Of a DNA stretch of 64,000 nt, positions 13,101 through 28,100 are shown in pieces. Positions within the stretch are counted from its first letter, which is position 1. Each line of letters begins with the position of its first letter. The notes under the pieces were generated by a model that was not told the origin of the DNA, made no database searches, and worked only from the letters and a program-made list of their open reading frames with translations. The DNA is taken from contig NC_059368.1 in the NCBI RefSeq assembly GCF_019703515.2, positions 36,595,831 through 36,659,830 of the forward strand, written 5' to 3'. Source of the DNA: Myxocyprinus asiaticus. Its lineage: Eukaryota > Chordata > Actinopteri > Cypriniformes > Catostomidae. The position numbers were made by a program, and so were the translations under genes.

Positions 13101-16100
13101 GATTGCAAGAAAATAAAGGGATCATTAGCAATAAGTGTGTGTACAGGTATGCGAAGAAAACCAAGAATCTTCTCACAAAAGGACATGGACTTGTTATTCA
13201 GAGGAGATCCTTTGTAGTGGATGCTACCGGATGGTAAGTTTAGTGTTGGTAGTGTGCACTGATAGCTTACATTGGTTACATATTCTGTATTAGTCACATG
13301 TTTTTTAGGATGCTTAATTTAGTTCTATGCTCTTCAAGTCAAAATGAAATGAAAACTGACCAATACATTTTTTATACACATTCGTGGTCTTGATGTGCAC
13401 AATTCACAAATGTACAATACTGTAAAAAAGAAAAAAAGGTTTGTCTTTGCAATCATTTTATCTAGCTCTGCCTCTGAAATGACTTTGCTTTTCAGATGAC
13501 TTTACAAAATCACATAACTGACTGCAAACTTGATTTCAGGTCTGGCTCCATTCTGGTATGGAAATCCCACTTACAATTAAATCAATAAATTTAAGAAATA
13601 TCATAAGCAGTATTGACAGTATACATCCTACAGGATTTTTTTTTTTGCATTGCACATCCCATTTCACTCAGAAAGACATCACATTATGAAAATAAAATCA
13701 AGCTTATAGCATATTATTATACATTAGAGGTTGACCAATATATCGGTTTTACCGATTAATCGGTGCCGATAGTTGTATTTTTAACTATTGGCTATCGGAA
13801 AAAAATGCCTTTAGTTTACGATAGTTTTTTATTTTACATTTTTTTTATTTTGGATTTATTCCTCCTTGGGTGGCACTAGAGGGTTCTACAGTTGGAACTT
13901 TTTGGTTCTACAGTATAACAGCACCCACTGGAGGTTAAATAAAAAAAAAGTCACTGACTCCTCACTGAGTTTGTTGCATCACGTGACTAGGCTATGCAAA
14001 GAGACGCACACCTCAGAAGCTAATTTAAAACACTGACAAAGAAAAGCCAAGGTATGTATATAGTAGTGGTTGACCGATATGTGTTTTCCAAAAGCCGATG
14101 CCAATATCGATATCTAGAAATAAGGATGGCCGATATACTGTAAATGCAGATAAAAATAATACAACTAAACAACAGCAAATCAGATGTACAAAAAAAATTC
14201 TTAAGTGAAACAAACACTTATTTCAAGCATTATTTATCAAAATTTGCATAAACTTGAAAAGAGAAAACCTTGAAAACAGAAAGTGTTGACTATCCTTCGA
14301 CAAATCTATTGGTAGATTTTGGAACTGAAACAAGGGAAGGTTAACACTTCTGTTAATCGGCCAAGCGAACACGGATTTCGGCCAATGCCGATAAACGCAG
14401 AATGGTCAAATAACAGCCGATTAATCAGCCTGGCCGGTATATCGGTCCATCACTAGTATATAGTGCACGTTACTATAACAGATCATCATGGATAATAAAT
14501 AAATCAAGACAACCAAAATTTTATAGTAGGTGTGAATCCAATTTGTTACAGTGAGATTGAAGTCAATGCGTGAATGCACGCAGACAGGAACAGCATGTTT
14601 TGACTATATAACATTTTCCAAATTGTTCTTTGTTCTGACAAAATAAACTTCTGTCCAAGCTTCCTGCATTATGATGTAGTTATATGCAAAAGAAGCATAA
14701 GATATTCACGATAGGTCATATTGTTATTTAATATTGTATATACAATGTGTTCATATGAAGGCACATGGATATATAATATAAACAATGCCATTCTAAAATT
14801 ACATTTAAAAAGACAACTTGAGTTGATTTTATGTCTATCCCCTTTTCTCTCTCCCTTTCTTGTCCATCATTCATACATTTTGTATGACAATAAAATAAAA
14901 TTTTAAAATATGTTTTGTACTGATGAAGCATACAGTACATTTTAAAAATATGGTATATTATTATATAAAATACATCCATTATTGGGGGTTTTAGTTTAGT
15001 TGTTTGATTGGATCTCTTTCTTGAACAATGAAATACAGCGCAACAGTGCCCACCCACTATTTTCAGCTGTCTTGGTTCCAGAAGTATTTTCCCCCATTTA
15101 TTTACACTTTTATAGGGATTTTAAAAAATCCTTCATAAAAGAGTTCTAAGCCATGAACCAAACTAACAAGCTCTGAGGTTAATCACAACATTACAAACTT
15201 TAATTGGAAGCCAAAAAACAAAACAAAACTATGCAATGCCACTGAAAACCAAAGTGACACATTTATAAAAAAAAATAAATTAAATAAAAAAACACTTAGA
15301 TTAACTGCATAAATGTGCACATCCCTGAACTAATACTTAGCTGAAGCACACTTTGGTTTTATTACAGCACTCAGTCTGTTTGGATAGGAGTCTACTAGCT
15401 TAGCACATCTTGACTTGGGAATATTTTCCCACTCTTCTTTGCAAAAACTTTCCAGATCGGTCAAATTGCGAGGGCATCTCCTGTGTACGGCCCTCTTCAG
15501 GTCCCCCCACAGATTTTCTATAGGATTCAGGTCTGGGCTCTGGCTGGGCCATTCCAAAACATTCATCTATTTTTGCTGAAGCCATTCTTTTGTTGATTTG
15601 GATGTGTGCTTTGGATCATTGTCATGCTGAAAGGTGAAAGATCTCTTCATTTCCAGCTTTCTAGCAGACGCCAGAAGGTTCTGTGCCAAAATTGACTGGT
15701 ACTTGGAGCTATTCATGATTCCCTCCACCTTCACTAAAGCCCCAGTTCCAGCTGAAGAAAAGCAGCTCCAAAGCATGATACTGCCACCACCATGCTTCAC
15801 CGTGGGTATGGTGTTCTTTTGCTGATGTGCCGTGTTGTTTTTGCACCAAATATACCTTTTACAATTTGGGGCAAAAAGTTCAATCTTGGTCTCATCAGAC
15901 CATACCACATTTTTCCACATAGCTTTGGGAGACTGGATATATGTTTTGCAAAGTTTAGCCGGGCTTGGATGTTTTTTCGTCAGAAAAGGCTTGCATCTTG
16001 CCACCCTGCCCCATAGCCCATACAGGGGAAAATACGGGAGATAGTTGTCACATGTAGGGAGCAACCAGTACTTGCCAGAAAGAGCTGCAGCTCCTTTAAT

Positions 16101-19100
16101 GTTGCTGTAGGCCTCTTGACAGCCTCCCTGACCAGTTTCCTCTTTGTCTTCTCATCAATTTTGGAGGGACATCCTGTTCTTGATAATGTCACTGTTGTGT
16201 CATACTTTATCTACTTGCTGATGACCGTCTTCACTGTGTTCCATGGTATATCTAATGCCTTGGAAATCTTTTTGTAGCCCTCACCTGAGGGATACATTTC
16301 AACAATGAGATCCCGTTGATGCTTTGTAAGCTCTGTGGCCCATGGCTCTTGTAGTAGCATGCTTTTGAAGATGTCAGAAAAATCCTACAAGAACAGCTGA
16401 GATTTATTTGGAGTTAATCAGAGTTACTTCAGGTGAAGACAGGTGTGTAATATTTCACATAAGCTTGATGATTGGTTGATTCTGAACACAGCCACATACC
16501 CAATTATAAAAGGGTGTGCACACTTATGCAGTTAGGTTATTCTAAGTTGTTTTTTGTTTGTTTTTTTTTCTCTGAAATGTGTCACTTTGGTTTTCAGTGA
16601 CATTGCATAGGTTGTAATTTTTACATTAAAGGTGCAAAAATTCTGATATGATTTATCTTTGTTTAATTTTTTACATCACAAAAACCTGCTGTTTTAACAG
16701 GGGTGTGTAGACTTTTTATATCCACTGTATGAGTGTAGGGAGACGCATCATTCGCAGTACTTTAACCGAGTGTGCTGTCACTGCAGCACTTGTTTGGTGC
16801 GCTCTGCTGCAATTCTCTGATTGGTGGATCACTTCTAAGGATCATGGATTATGTAGTTCTTCACCAGGAATTCTGGTATTAACATGATTTTTTTTCCTAT
16901 GAAGTTGAAATAACACTAACAGATGACTTCAACAGAGGCATAAAACATTGATTAACAGACCTACCGAGAGCTCAGAGGATGTCTTTAAAGGTTTCTAAGT
17001 TATCGTTAAAATCAGTTCCCCTATGGAAAAATGTGTTTTTACTTCCAGAACCAGATGGTTGCACAACAGTCTATTGGAAGTGAAAACAAAAGCAGAACTC
17101 TCAAGTCCTAGGTACTAACACATTCTCCTCTAATGACTCTTCTTTTGTCTTTAACCCCCCGTCATTATGCTCTCTATCCCAGCCTGCAGTTCTGCCTCTT
17201 TCCTTCCAGTGGCATAAACAACATTGCACTATTTAAAGCAGCCCAGGAAACTCTCACATCATGGAAACTGGCCCTTACCACTATCCACACTGAATGTACA
17301 TTCCAGAGCATTCAGTGCACTCAGTGGAAATGAGTGGGTCGATATGGACAACTGATGAACCAGTACTGTATGCAGGGACAGGGACTGGTTGAGTGAGATC
17401 CAAGATTGGAAAATAGCCAAGTCTCTCCCAAGCGTATGATTTAATATTTCAAAATATCTTACACTTAAGAACTGTGACCATCAGAGAAAATAAGAAATCA
17501 TATTAAAAAGTTTTTCAAGGCATCTATACCCATGTTTATTAGAGAAAGAAACAAACAAAAAACGTTTCTGTTTGCATCTTGCCTATTCGAAAATGAAATA
17601 GGTCTCTTTTTCAAGGAATGGAAAAACAATTGTCTTACATATACAGTATCTTTGGATATCACCGAAAGTGAACAAAGCACAGACTAAAGTAAAGCTAACT
17701 TTTTTCAGCATTCCGGATCACACCTGGTCGACCGCGTTGCCTTTTAAAGTATACTCTTTTAAAAAACAAGTGAATAAGAACGTGTTTGACTCATGCTCAC
17801 TACATCTGCTTTTTGATACTCTTTTAGTGCAGCCAACAGCAGGCGCCTGCGCCAGCGTAGCATGCAGACGAGGATTCTCTTTGTGTCAAGAAAATCTTGG
17901 CTGCACGCGGACAGACCAGGCACACTGTCCTGATGGCCAAATTTGCTCTACGCATACTGTGCGCATTCCGAACAGCAACACGGACAACTAACTATACTTT
18001 GGCCTTTAGACGGAACAAGGCTGTGTGATCGATGTATAAATTGACTAACCATAGTTTTTGTTTTTTAAGCTGTTTGGGGAGGTAACAACTGCAACTGATC
18101 ATGCTACAATAATAAATAGATGGAAAAAACATTTAAATAATGGCACAGAAGTCTCTGCAAACGGTTATAAAAAGAACCCCAAAGAAACTTTTCTTTGCAT
18201 TTATTAATACAAAGCACATTTACCTGTAGCACAAACTTCTGGTCAATATAACGTTTGGCAGTGCTTGGTTGAAAGTCTGGGTTTTCTATGAATCTAAGGA
18301 AAAACTCATAGACCAACTGTAATAATAGAGAACAAAAGTATTTGTTATTCCTCTAGTGCATTAAACCTGAAGACATAGATATTATAACATTATAAAGCTA
18401 TTACCAAAAAAATTAAACTTTTTGCCATTGTAATATTTACATTTCAACATTTCAATATTCATTTACATTCTCCATCGGCTTTACAAAATGACTGCTGACT
18501 AAAGCCTGATTTATTTCAAACACCACAGGACTCTTTTTCCACAAGATTTTAAGTCCTTTGCTGTGCATGAAGTAGTGTAAATTAAATATATTTCATAAAT
18601 ATTTACATTCTAAAAATGCACAGAATGAGCCAGAACAAATATAAGAGCATAAGCTGACCTGTATGTGGGGCCAGGAGGCTTCTAGAGTGGGTTCATCTTC
18701 TTCTGGGTCAAAGTCTGGGTTTTCACTGGGTGGAAGCGCTCTGAATACATTTGTGCTAACCTGTGAAGAAAAATTATTTGTCTTCGCTTTTACTAGATCA
18801 CAAAGTTTATTTTCAATAAAAACAAAGAAACGTGACCACTGGTACAGAAGACATCTGCTCAATACCGCTCAAAACGCTTGAGGTCTGCTGCTTTGGACGT
18901 GTGTCTGTGAAATGTACGGTAAGGGTAGTTTAGCCCTCTGGGGTCGACGGACGCGCCGGCGCGTCCTGCTGGATTTTTCTGCATAACAGCGGAAACAACT
19001 TAAAATACTCCATTTTTGGGCATACAGATAATTGTAAGACATCATTAGAGACTAATAAAGGGTCTACTTCTATTTGTGTACACTCACAATAACAACAAAA

Positions 19101-22100
19101 CTTTGTGCTTTTCTAAAATAAAGAAAATAAACAGGGTGCGCTTTCAGCGGTCTCTGTCTCCGCGATCATCTTTCTGAAACACGTCACAAAAATGAACTGA
19201 AACTCCGCGAATACTTATCACACAAACATGAAACATATGTCTAAAGAAAGCTTAAAATGTCTACTTTTAAATAAAACAATTACAATTTAAAACAAATATT
19301 CTCCTGCAATGTAATCTGTATGAAACAAAGAGATGTACAGTTTCTCCTGGCTCAGCTCATTATCTCTAATGTGATCACACTCACCAGCAGAGCGCGCTAT
19401 TCATACGGTAATGTGCTGGGGTGATCAATGCAAATGGTAAACGCCCCCAACAATGCCTTAAAAAACATCAAGTTCATCATCAGATTCACTCACGTTCTTG
19501 TGCGTTTGGAAGATGGCACGCTACACAGGTGAGGAAGCTCTACAGATGGTCCTGGATAGTGACGAAGAGTTCACATTTTCCTCAGAAGAAGAGCAGGAAT
19601 CCGACGATGAATGTTTACATTTTGAAGAGCGACTTGATCCAGCCGAGGATACAATTTCAGATGAGTAAGTCATGCTATTCTATATAAACATGCTATTTTA
19701 TATAAACATGGACATATTTTACAAGTTGGACTATTTTCAAACTTGCCAGCCAGGATTCAGAGTATTAAAATTTGAAATATGTCCTAATAGGCAAGTTTTA
19801 GTTACATTTAAATGTTGTTTTGGCAAAAGCAGGTATTTAAATTGTATGCTGTATGATATAAATATGATATGTAATATTATATAAAAATAATATGAATGTT
19901 TAGATTATATTTTAATTAGTGTTTATGCTGCCTCATTATCATCAACGAAGCCTGTGCTTGCAAATATCTGTTTGGGTGTAAATGTGTAAAATGTGCTGTA
20001 AATATGCCCATATTATAAAATCAGCATATTAGAATGATTTCTGAAGGATCATGTGACACTGAAGACTGCAATAATGATGCTGAAAATTCAGCTTTGATCA
20101 CAGGAATAAATTGCATTTTACAATATATTCAAATAGAAAAGTTATTTTAAATTGTAAAAACATTTCTCAATATCATTGTTTTTGCTGTATTTTGGATCAA
20201 ATAAATGCAGCCTTGGTGAGCAGAAGAGACTTCTTTTAAAAACATAAAAAAATCTTACAGATCTAAAACTTTTAAATGGTAGTGTAGGTTTAAAGTTTTT
20301 AAGTAAAGTCTTTGTGTAAAGAAAATGTACAGTCAGATAATACATTCAATCAGTAAGTCTCCTCACATTCATTCTCTCTCAGGGGAGGGGTCTTTGTCTC
20401 CTTAGGTGTGAATCACATCAATATTCATGATCATCCACGCCTCCTTGCATATGGCCTTTCTAACACTAAAATGTTAAACTTTTGTAAAGTGTCTTACAAA
20501 AGTTAAATGACTATATTGTTTTGTATGAATGAGTGATCAGGATGGTTTTCACATCATTTTGTAGCAAAAACCCTAGGCTACAAGATCCAGTCCTCAAAAG
20601 TCTTGTGAACAAATGTTTAGTATGTGATATATGGCCTTATTTCAGTGACTTAAATTTTTTTCTCCCAAAACCCACGCATAAACGTTTTTTTCTCAAAAAT
20701 ACAAACATGTACATACATGTTGCTCACATATTATTGTGCTCCCGTTTGTGCCGAATAGTGTTATCAGACTTTAGCCATTAATATGTTTTTAAGCAACTGA
20801 AAAAAGCACAAATGTCAAGGCATGTCAAAACTTCTCCAGGGCCCAAAACACCCTCAGACCCCAGAGGGTTCAGACAACTGTCTTCACCACAGCGATTAGC
20901 TGCCGCCAGGTGTTTTTTGCCTCTCATTTGAATAAAGTTGAACATTTCTCAACTTTCTGTCACTCTCACTTGCTCAATCTTACAATCCCCTATCAATAAG
21001 ATCCCACAGATAATACGTTAAAAACACCCGCTCATCTCTGCGCCAGTGGACACATATGGTAAATACATTTTAAAGGAATAGTTCACCCAAAAATGAAAAT
21101 TCTTTCATCATTTAATCACCCTCAGGCCATCCCAGATGTGTATGACTTTCTTTCTTCTGCTGAACTCAAAACAAAGATTTTTAGAAGAATATCTCAGCTC
21201 TGCAAGTCCATACAATGCAAATGAATGGTGACCAGACCTCTGAAGCTCCAAAAAGCACATAAAGGCAGCATAAAAGAATCCATTAGAATCAAATTGTTTA
21301 ATGCTTGTCTTCCAAAGCAATCCAATCGGTTTTTGGGTGAGAACCGACCAAAATATGACCCTTTTCTTTTCACAATAAATCATCGGCTGTCTCCTTGGCG
21401 ATCATGATTTCATGCTCGATTACACTTCCTAGTGCCATCTAGTGCTCTGCGCATGCATCAAACACAGGTAAGTGTAATCAAGCTTGAAATAGTGATCGTG
21501 CCTAGAGACTGCAATGGCAAGATGTACAGTGAAAAAAGAGTTACATTTTGGTCTTCTCACCCAAAACAAATTGGATCACATCACAAGTAAATGATGAGAG
21601 AATTTTCCTTTTTGGGTGAACTATCCCTTTAAGGTTTGTCGACATCACTTCAATGCTGACCATGTTGGTGATCTCAGGATAGACAGGCTCCACCAGCACG
21701 CCTCTGTTGGTTGACACATAATCCACGAGTTCGCAGAGTGTGGCTCGTTTGATCTCTTTGCTCTTTAAGTCAGTGACTGAGTCCAAGAAGTCAAACATTA
21801 TACAGCACTGCTGTAGTTTCTGCACGAACAGCTCATGCTGCTCTGTGGAGGATGCATCTGAAACAAAGAAGGGAAAACATTTCATCTTTCACTGTCAATT
21901 AATTTGTCACCACTTACATACACAGATGATATTGACGCATTTACAGCTGAAAAACCATTTCCCTAGAGCCAACAGAATGCTTGAATGCACAGAAATGATT
22001 TCAGAAAAACTCCCCAGGAAAAAGAACGGAAGCCATTCAACAGCTAAGGAGAAAACAAAATGATCTTCCACCAGCAGATGTTCTTGCTTGTTCTTGTTTT

Positions 22101-25100
22101 CATTCTTTAAGAACATGCAGCTCAATATGGCCTAAAAAAATGACACTGTGAAGACTTGATAAGTTAAAACAGGATATCTGGGCATTCGCCATAATCACAT
22201 ATGCCAAAAATGACATCCAGAAATTACTGCATGTGAAACTGGAGACTGGTGCTTATAATCACAATGTGGGTCATTGTCACTTAAGATGTTTCAGCTGATA
22301 ACAACATAATTTACTCGTAACTGACAGCTGCCCATCAGCCACCTTATTTCAGTCATTCCTTGTAACTGAGCAAATGATGGTCAAGTAGAACTGTGAGAGT
22401 TTCTCATAAATGATCAAGAACCACAAACAACATAAGATACACATGAACAGAGGAAAAACAATCCAATGAGCTAGAGACCATCAACCTCGAATTCCTGGAG
22501 AAAACTACTCAAGAAGAACAAGTTACAACTTTTTTTTTTTTTTTAAAGGTGGAGAGGAATTCAATCTCACTGTAGGTTTCTGGCAGAGAAGCAACGCTAA
22601 AGCAAAATAGTTCAAGCATGCCAAACACCATCTACCCTGCACCTTAAAACAATACAACCCATTGCATTCCTTTGCTGCGGGGCAAAATGATGCTCTTCAT
22701 TTTATCAGAACACTGTGTTCCACTGTTCATCTGTTTCAGCCACGTGACTTTTTCCTTGCAGTTGGCATATTTATCATCATCAGCAGGGGAAAAGCAATGG
22801 CAGTGAATGACAAAATACCCAAGACATGATATCAAGAAAAATGTCCATCATTGCTTTTGATCCATGCCAAGTCTCACAAATATTGCCAAATTTGCCATTC
22901 ATAGACATTTATTTTATCCACCATTCATCCCAGTACACCGGCGAGTATGACGCCTTTAAAGAACACATAAACTACCCTCCCAATGAAGTCTGCAATGATC
23001 ATATCTGTTTTTCCGCAAGTGCTGTTAGCTGCTAGAACAGCCAAAATGACGGTCAGCTCAGGATACACAGAAGGCAAGCACGCACACATTTGTGAATGAA
23101 GGGTAAAGTTTAACAACTGTTACAGTTATGTTGTCATATAAAATGGTCTTTTTAGGGCTTAAAACATGGAATGATAATGTAAAAATACTGTATTTTCCAC
23201 ATAAACTTAAGCTGTGTACTCATGACCATGTAAACATTTTAGTCTTATACCCCAAATAAACCCTGTGCTTCATAATCTTACAATGTGTTGTTTAATGATG
23301 AACATTAGTATATAGGACCCTATGATTTCTGCAATGCAGAAAACATGGACGGAATCACAGAATCCAGTCATGTTAATTGCATTAAAACTATGGTTTCTGC
23401 CAAAAAACATGGATACTACAATATTACTATAGTAATACAGAGCTGCAGTCTACCACAAGCGATGCCGAGCCACGGGAATAAGTGCAATCGACATACTCCG
23501 CCTCTGGATCAAACCGTTCTCTGCACTCCCTGACATTCACTGTGACCAAATCACTGCGATGAAAATCTAAATTTATATTAATTTGTAATTATTATTGTAA
23601 TTAGAATGAAAGGAAATATTAAGAGTGGAAACAGGAAATCGGATAGAAAACAAAACTGTGGTACAATAGGTGTAATCGAACCAGGGTCGCTAGAACAACA
23701 CTATACACCGTCTTTACACCCCACGCCACTGCAGCGACACCTATTGTCTAGTTTGTTGTGTATTTATGTGGTTCCAACAGACTATTGGGGTGCAAATAGC
23801 TGCCCTGTGTGGCAGATGCTATTTACAGTTGGGTGAATATAGTCACTCCAAATATATTTTTGCAGTCTTCCTTCATGAAAAATAAGGGCTTGTGGGTTTA
23901 CAGGAAAGCCTTAAATAATGTGTGAAAGTGAAGAATTTATGGCAAAGATATTTTAATATTACATTATGTAGGGATGTCCCGATACCATTTTTTTGAGAAC
24001 GAGTACTTCATTTTTGGTACTCGCCAATACCAAGTCCGATACCTTTTTTTTTTTTTTCCTGAACTCCATATCAACAGTTTATTTCAGTTTTATCATCAAA
24101 ATGGTGTTTGAATAAATTAATTTATTAAAAATTTAATCAAATGTAAATATCAACATAATATTGTATTATTTTTGTATCAAATGAAGTGCTTATTTACAGA
24201 ACCTCACAGCACAATCCAAAATACCACTTGTTATAGTTTGTCAAATAAAGTGCTGCATAACAGAGCATCACAGATGTTAAATACTAAAGTATAATTACTA
24301 CTGATTTATTATTATTATTAGTAGTAGTAGTAGTATTACAGTGAATATTACGTAACTTTACAGTAGTGATTTATTTCTGTATATTTTTTTCAAATACATT
24401 TAGCTTTTATTTTGACGGAGCTTTTATTTTGACGGAGCTTTTATTTTGACGTATTTCTGTTTGTTTTGACCCAGGAGCTCTGACATTATGACGGCAGTTT
24501 CCCACTCTGGAAAAGTCGGTCACTACGTGACTCAAAGTGACTATTAAACCGCAAAAGGCTGCTGATTTAATTAAATAAGTATGTCCTCTATATGTGCTTC
24601 ACGCCCTGTGCAATGCTCATGATGGTGTTTTCTCTGTATGAGCCAAGGAGGAGCTTTAAAAGGGTTGAGCAGCCGGTGTCAGCACAACACTGTCTCCACA
24701 CATTCACAAGCGCTCACATTTGAATTACATGCAAACTATATATTTATCTCATTAAATCGCAGCTTTTGCGGTTAAATAATCTATGCCACAAATGCTGTCG
24801 ATTGAGCTTAACTTGTTTTGAACCCCGAATATTCCTTTACATAAGAATAAATGACTTAAGGTGTATGAAGCACACAAGCCCTAAAAGCCCTAGAGCAGAT
24901 GTTCTCAACTTTCGCTTCAGGACCCAGATTTTACATTGGAAATAAAGTCACGACCTGACACAGTACCAAAAGTTTTTTGGTAGAAAAAGTTGCATTTTTG
25001 CTCTAAAATGACATTGTTACTCCACTGATGGTTAGGTCTTAGTGGTTGGGCGTTTGGAACGGTAGAGTATCATAATGTTTACTGATTGCCCATTCCTGTT

Positions 25101-28100
25101 GCACTGCATGTACATTATTGTAACAAGTTAAAATACAACTATTTTTGTGGCAATCCACATCAGGCCACGATTGCTATCGCAGTCAGCTTAATTTGGGATT
25201 GACAAATATATTTACTAACAGGTGCGAGTCTCGAAATATCCCGTTTATAAAATAGCTTACAGTAGCGGCTTGGATACTGTCTGTATGAATGAATAACCAA
25301 AATCACAACCGCATTCTTTTCTCCCCAATAGCCTCGCAATTTACGGCACATTAATAAATAAACTAATCCAATCGAGGAGCGACTTTATTCACCAGATCTT
25401 AACCGACAAAGACTTTAAATGCTTTTTAACAGCCAGAGCATAAAATTAATGTGAGCATATCTGTGGAAGACAGCAGCTGGATCTTCAAATAACATACAAG
25501 TCTATTCTCCATCTTAAGACAGTGTACTGTGTCTCTCACATTATATGACGTGGCAGACAACACGTTGTCCAGAACAGTTCCATTCAACAGCACAGTTTGC
25601 CAAAAATGCAACTATGGAGAATGAGTGAATGAGTGAACAGTTTCTGACACTGCATAATATGCATGAATAACTAAATGCAGTAATGCCTCCAATGCACTTT
25701 GTCTGATGCACCTCATGAGATCAGAACGACAGTGAGATGACATGATGGCCATGACAGAAGTCTTTACTACGGCAACCAATGACCTGGGTCATCATCATAG
25801 AGTTCCAAGAAGTGCTTCTAGGTATCTTGTCTTACATAAGACAGTGGCTCCAGCTGTGTTAGTGACACATGAAGAGGTTTTTTAACTCATAAAAGTGGTT
25901 GCATTACCGTAATGCAAAATTTCAAGGTTCTCGATACCAATTTCAATACCACAGCAAAAATATGCTAATATGCTATTGAACACAACAGTTTAGTTATTTT
26001 TAATTATTTAATAATGATTTTAATAATTAAATTTTTATCATTATTATTATTTTCCAGAACTTTCCAGAACATTTATTAAAGTTTAATCTAATTTCATCAT
26101 CAAAATGGTGTCTAATCAATAAATTCTGCAAATAGAACTTTTCAACATGTCTGCATTTTTTGCCAAACTTTTATTCAACAGCTGTCTTGTTTGTAATATT
26201 TTGATTAATTATTATTATTACAGTGAATATTACATTTTACTATATTTGTATTCAATTATTTAATTTCTTCGATTTCATGTATCTAGCTTTTATTTTGAAT
26301 TGTGCTTTTATTATGGTGTTTTTTTTGCCGGAAGCTTCACTTTACCGGATAAACAGTTGGCTACATGGTCCAGTGTGATCACTGAAGACTTAAGTCACGT
26401 CTGAAATCTCATTTCTTTACACTGTCCTTTGAGTCTGACAAATGAAATGTAAGACACAGTTTTGAAGTGTTTGTATTTTAGATTACTGGTGTTTGTATAT
26501 GTGGTAATTTTGAAATGTTATATTTTAAATGTTTTAAATTGTATTACTGTGAAGCACTTTGGTCAACTCTGTTGTTTTAAATGCGATATAAATAAAGCTG
26601 AGATTAATGCCATTTTAATTATATAAATGTATATTTTACATGTGCCGCATGGTTCACAATGGATAAGTGCTTTGTTTTGTCGTCTAACACAACGTGAATG
26701 ATTCTCAACATCCGTGGAGTTTTTAGTGGATGAATGGTCGGATTTATTTAAAGTACGCAGCTCTTCCACAGTAAGATTGCAGCTTTTAGCGGTTTAATAA
26801 AACACACTAAAACATGTCACGATTTTAATTTGATTCATTGTCTATTTCAGTGTACAAGAAGTAACATCACGCATTCAAAACAAGCCTGTGAGCATTTTAA
26901 AGCAGTCGTGTGTCAGTCAAACTGCGCACTGGAACCAGATCGGTGTTCAGTACTACCGGTAATGCAGAAACACTGGTATTGTTACATCTTTTTTATTTTA
27001 GTATCGACTTGGTACTGAAGTACTGGTACTTTTGACAACACTATTTTAAAGTTTAATGAAATTAATTCGTAAAAATTTTAACTAGTGAAAATAGAACAAT
27101 TACTTTTCAACAAACTATTGCATCTGTAACAAACTTGTATTCAGTACAACAGCACTTGTGATATACTGCGTGAATTTTATTATTATTGTTATTATTGATT
27201 GTCACGTCTAGATGTGTTTTTGTTCATGTTTTGTGTTAATGTCTTTTATTTTGAAAAGTCGTGCCATGTCATGTGATTCCCTGTTTCCATGTCAAGTCAT
27301 GTGATCATCCTGTTTCCCTCCATGTTCATGTGTGTTGTTTTCATTGGTTTACTGTCTTGTTAATTTGTTATCAGTTCTAGTTTGTCATTGGTTTTTGTCT
27401 TATCTTGTTTATAGTTCTGTCTGTTCATTGGTTGTCTTGTTACCCTTGTCCATGTATTTATACCCTCATGTTTGCCATTGTCTCTTGTCAGGTATTGTTT
27501 ATGTAACGTTGTTTTGGAAGTCATGTCATGTCTAGTTTAGTTCATGTTTATGTTTTGTAGTCACGTTTTTGGAATTCACTCTTCATGTAAATAAACACTG
27601 CACTTGGATTCTTCACATCATCATCCTCTGCCTTTCATTGCTGCCAACAACGTTACAGATTATCTTTAATCATCATTTATTAATATTACTACAGTGAATA
27701 TTACATTCAACTATACATACAGTTGTAATATATTTATGTTGCAATTACCTTATTTTCAGGCGTCTAGCTTTTATTTTGATATGTGTTTTTGACGGAAGTT
27801 TCACTTCTCCAGATAAACAGTTTGCTACATGGCCCAGTGTGATTGTTAAAGTGCATAATTACATAAATATATATTCTACATGTGCTGCATGCTTCACAGT
27901 GGATTAGTGCTCTGCTTTGCCATCTAATGCAGTGCGAATGATTCTCAATGTGGAGTTTCCAGTGTATGAGCACTCCTTCACAAATTCATTTTAAAGCTCA
28001 TGCAGACTAAGATTGCAGCCTTTCACAGTTTAATAATCACACTAGGACATATCATGATTTTAATTTAACTATCGATTTTAGTGTAAAAGGAGTAACAGAG

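Larger units (their letters stand above)
18934..20868 (+). mobile_element. piggyBac-superfamily element with transposase first exon only
   Basis: Perfect 12-bp terminal inverted repeats CCCTCTGGGGTC (18,934-18,945; inverse 20,857-20,868) are flanked by TTAG and TTCA, plausible decayed TTAA duplications. Near the left end is the palindrome-rich GACGCGCCGGCGCGTC. At 19,513 an ORF reads [20 protein letters not shown] and an acidic stretch, as in piggyBac transposase N-termini, and stops at a GTAAGT. The catalytic domain is absent. Another MITE fragment is nested within. Confidence 0.72.

Noticed and set aside
17668..17991. 107-codon plus-strand ORF with several cysteines
   Set aside because: It overlaps a dispersed GC-rich repeat and is not kept in the related copy at 62,270-62,640.
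24402..24451. Possible CRISPR-like repeat array
   Set aside because: Three directly adjacent 17-base units with no spacers, in a eukaryotic transposon remnant.
27332..27535. 67-codon hydrophobic ORF resembling membrane segments
   Set aside because: It lies inside the LTR-like repeat and arises from T-rich sequence with repeated CATTGG/TTGTT words.
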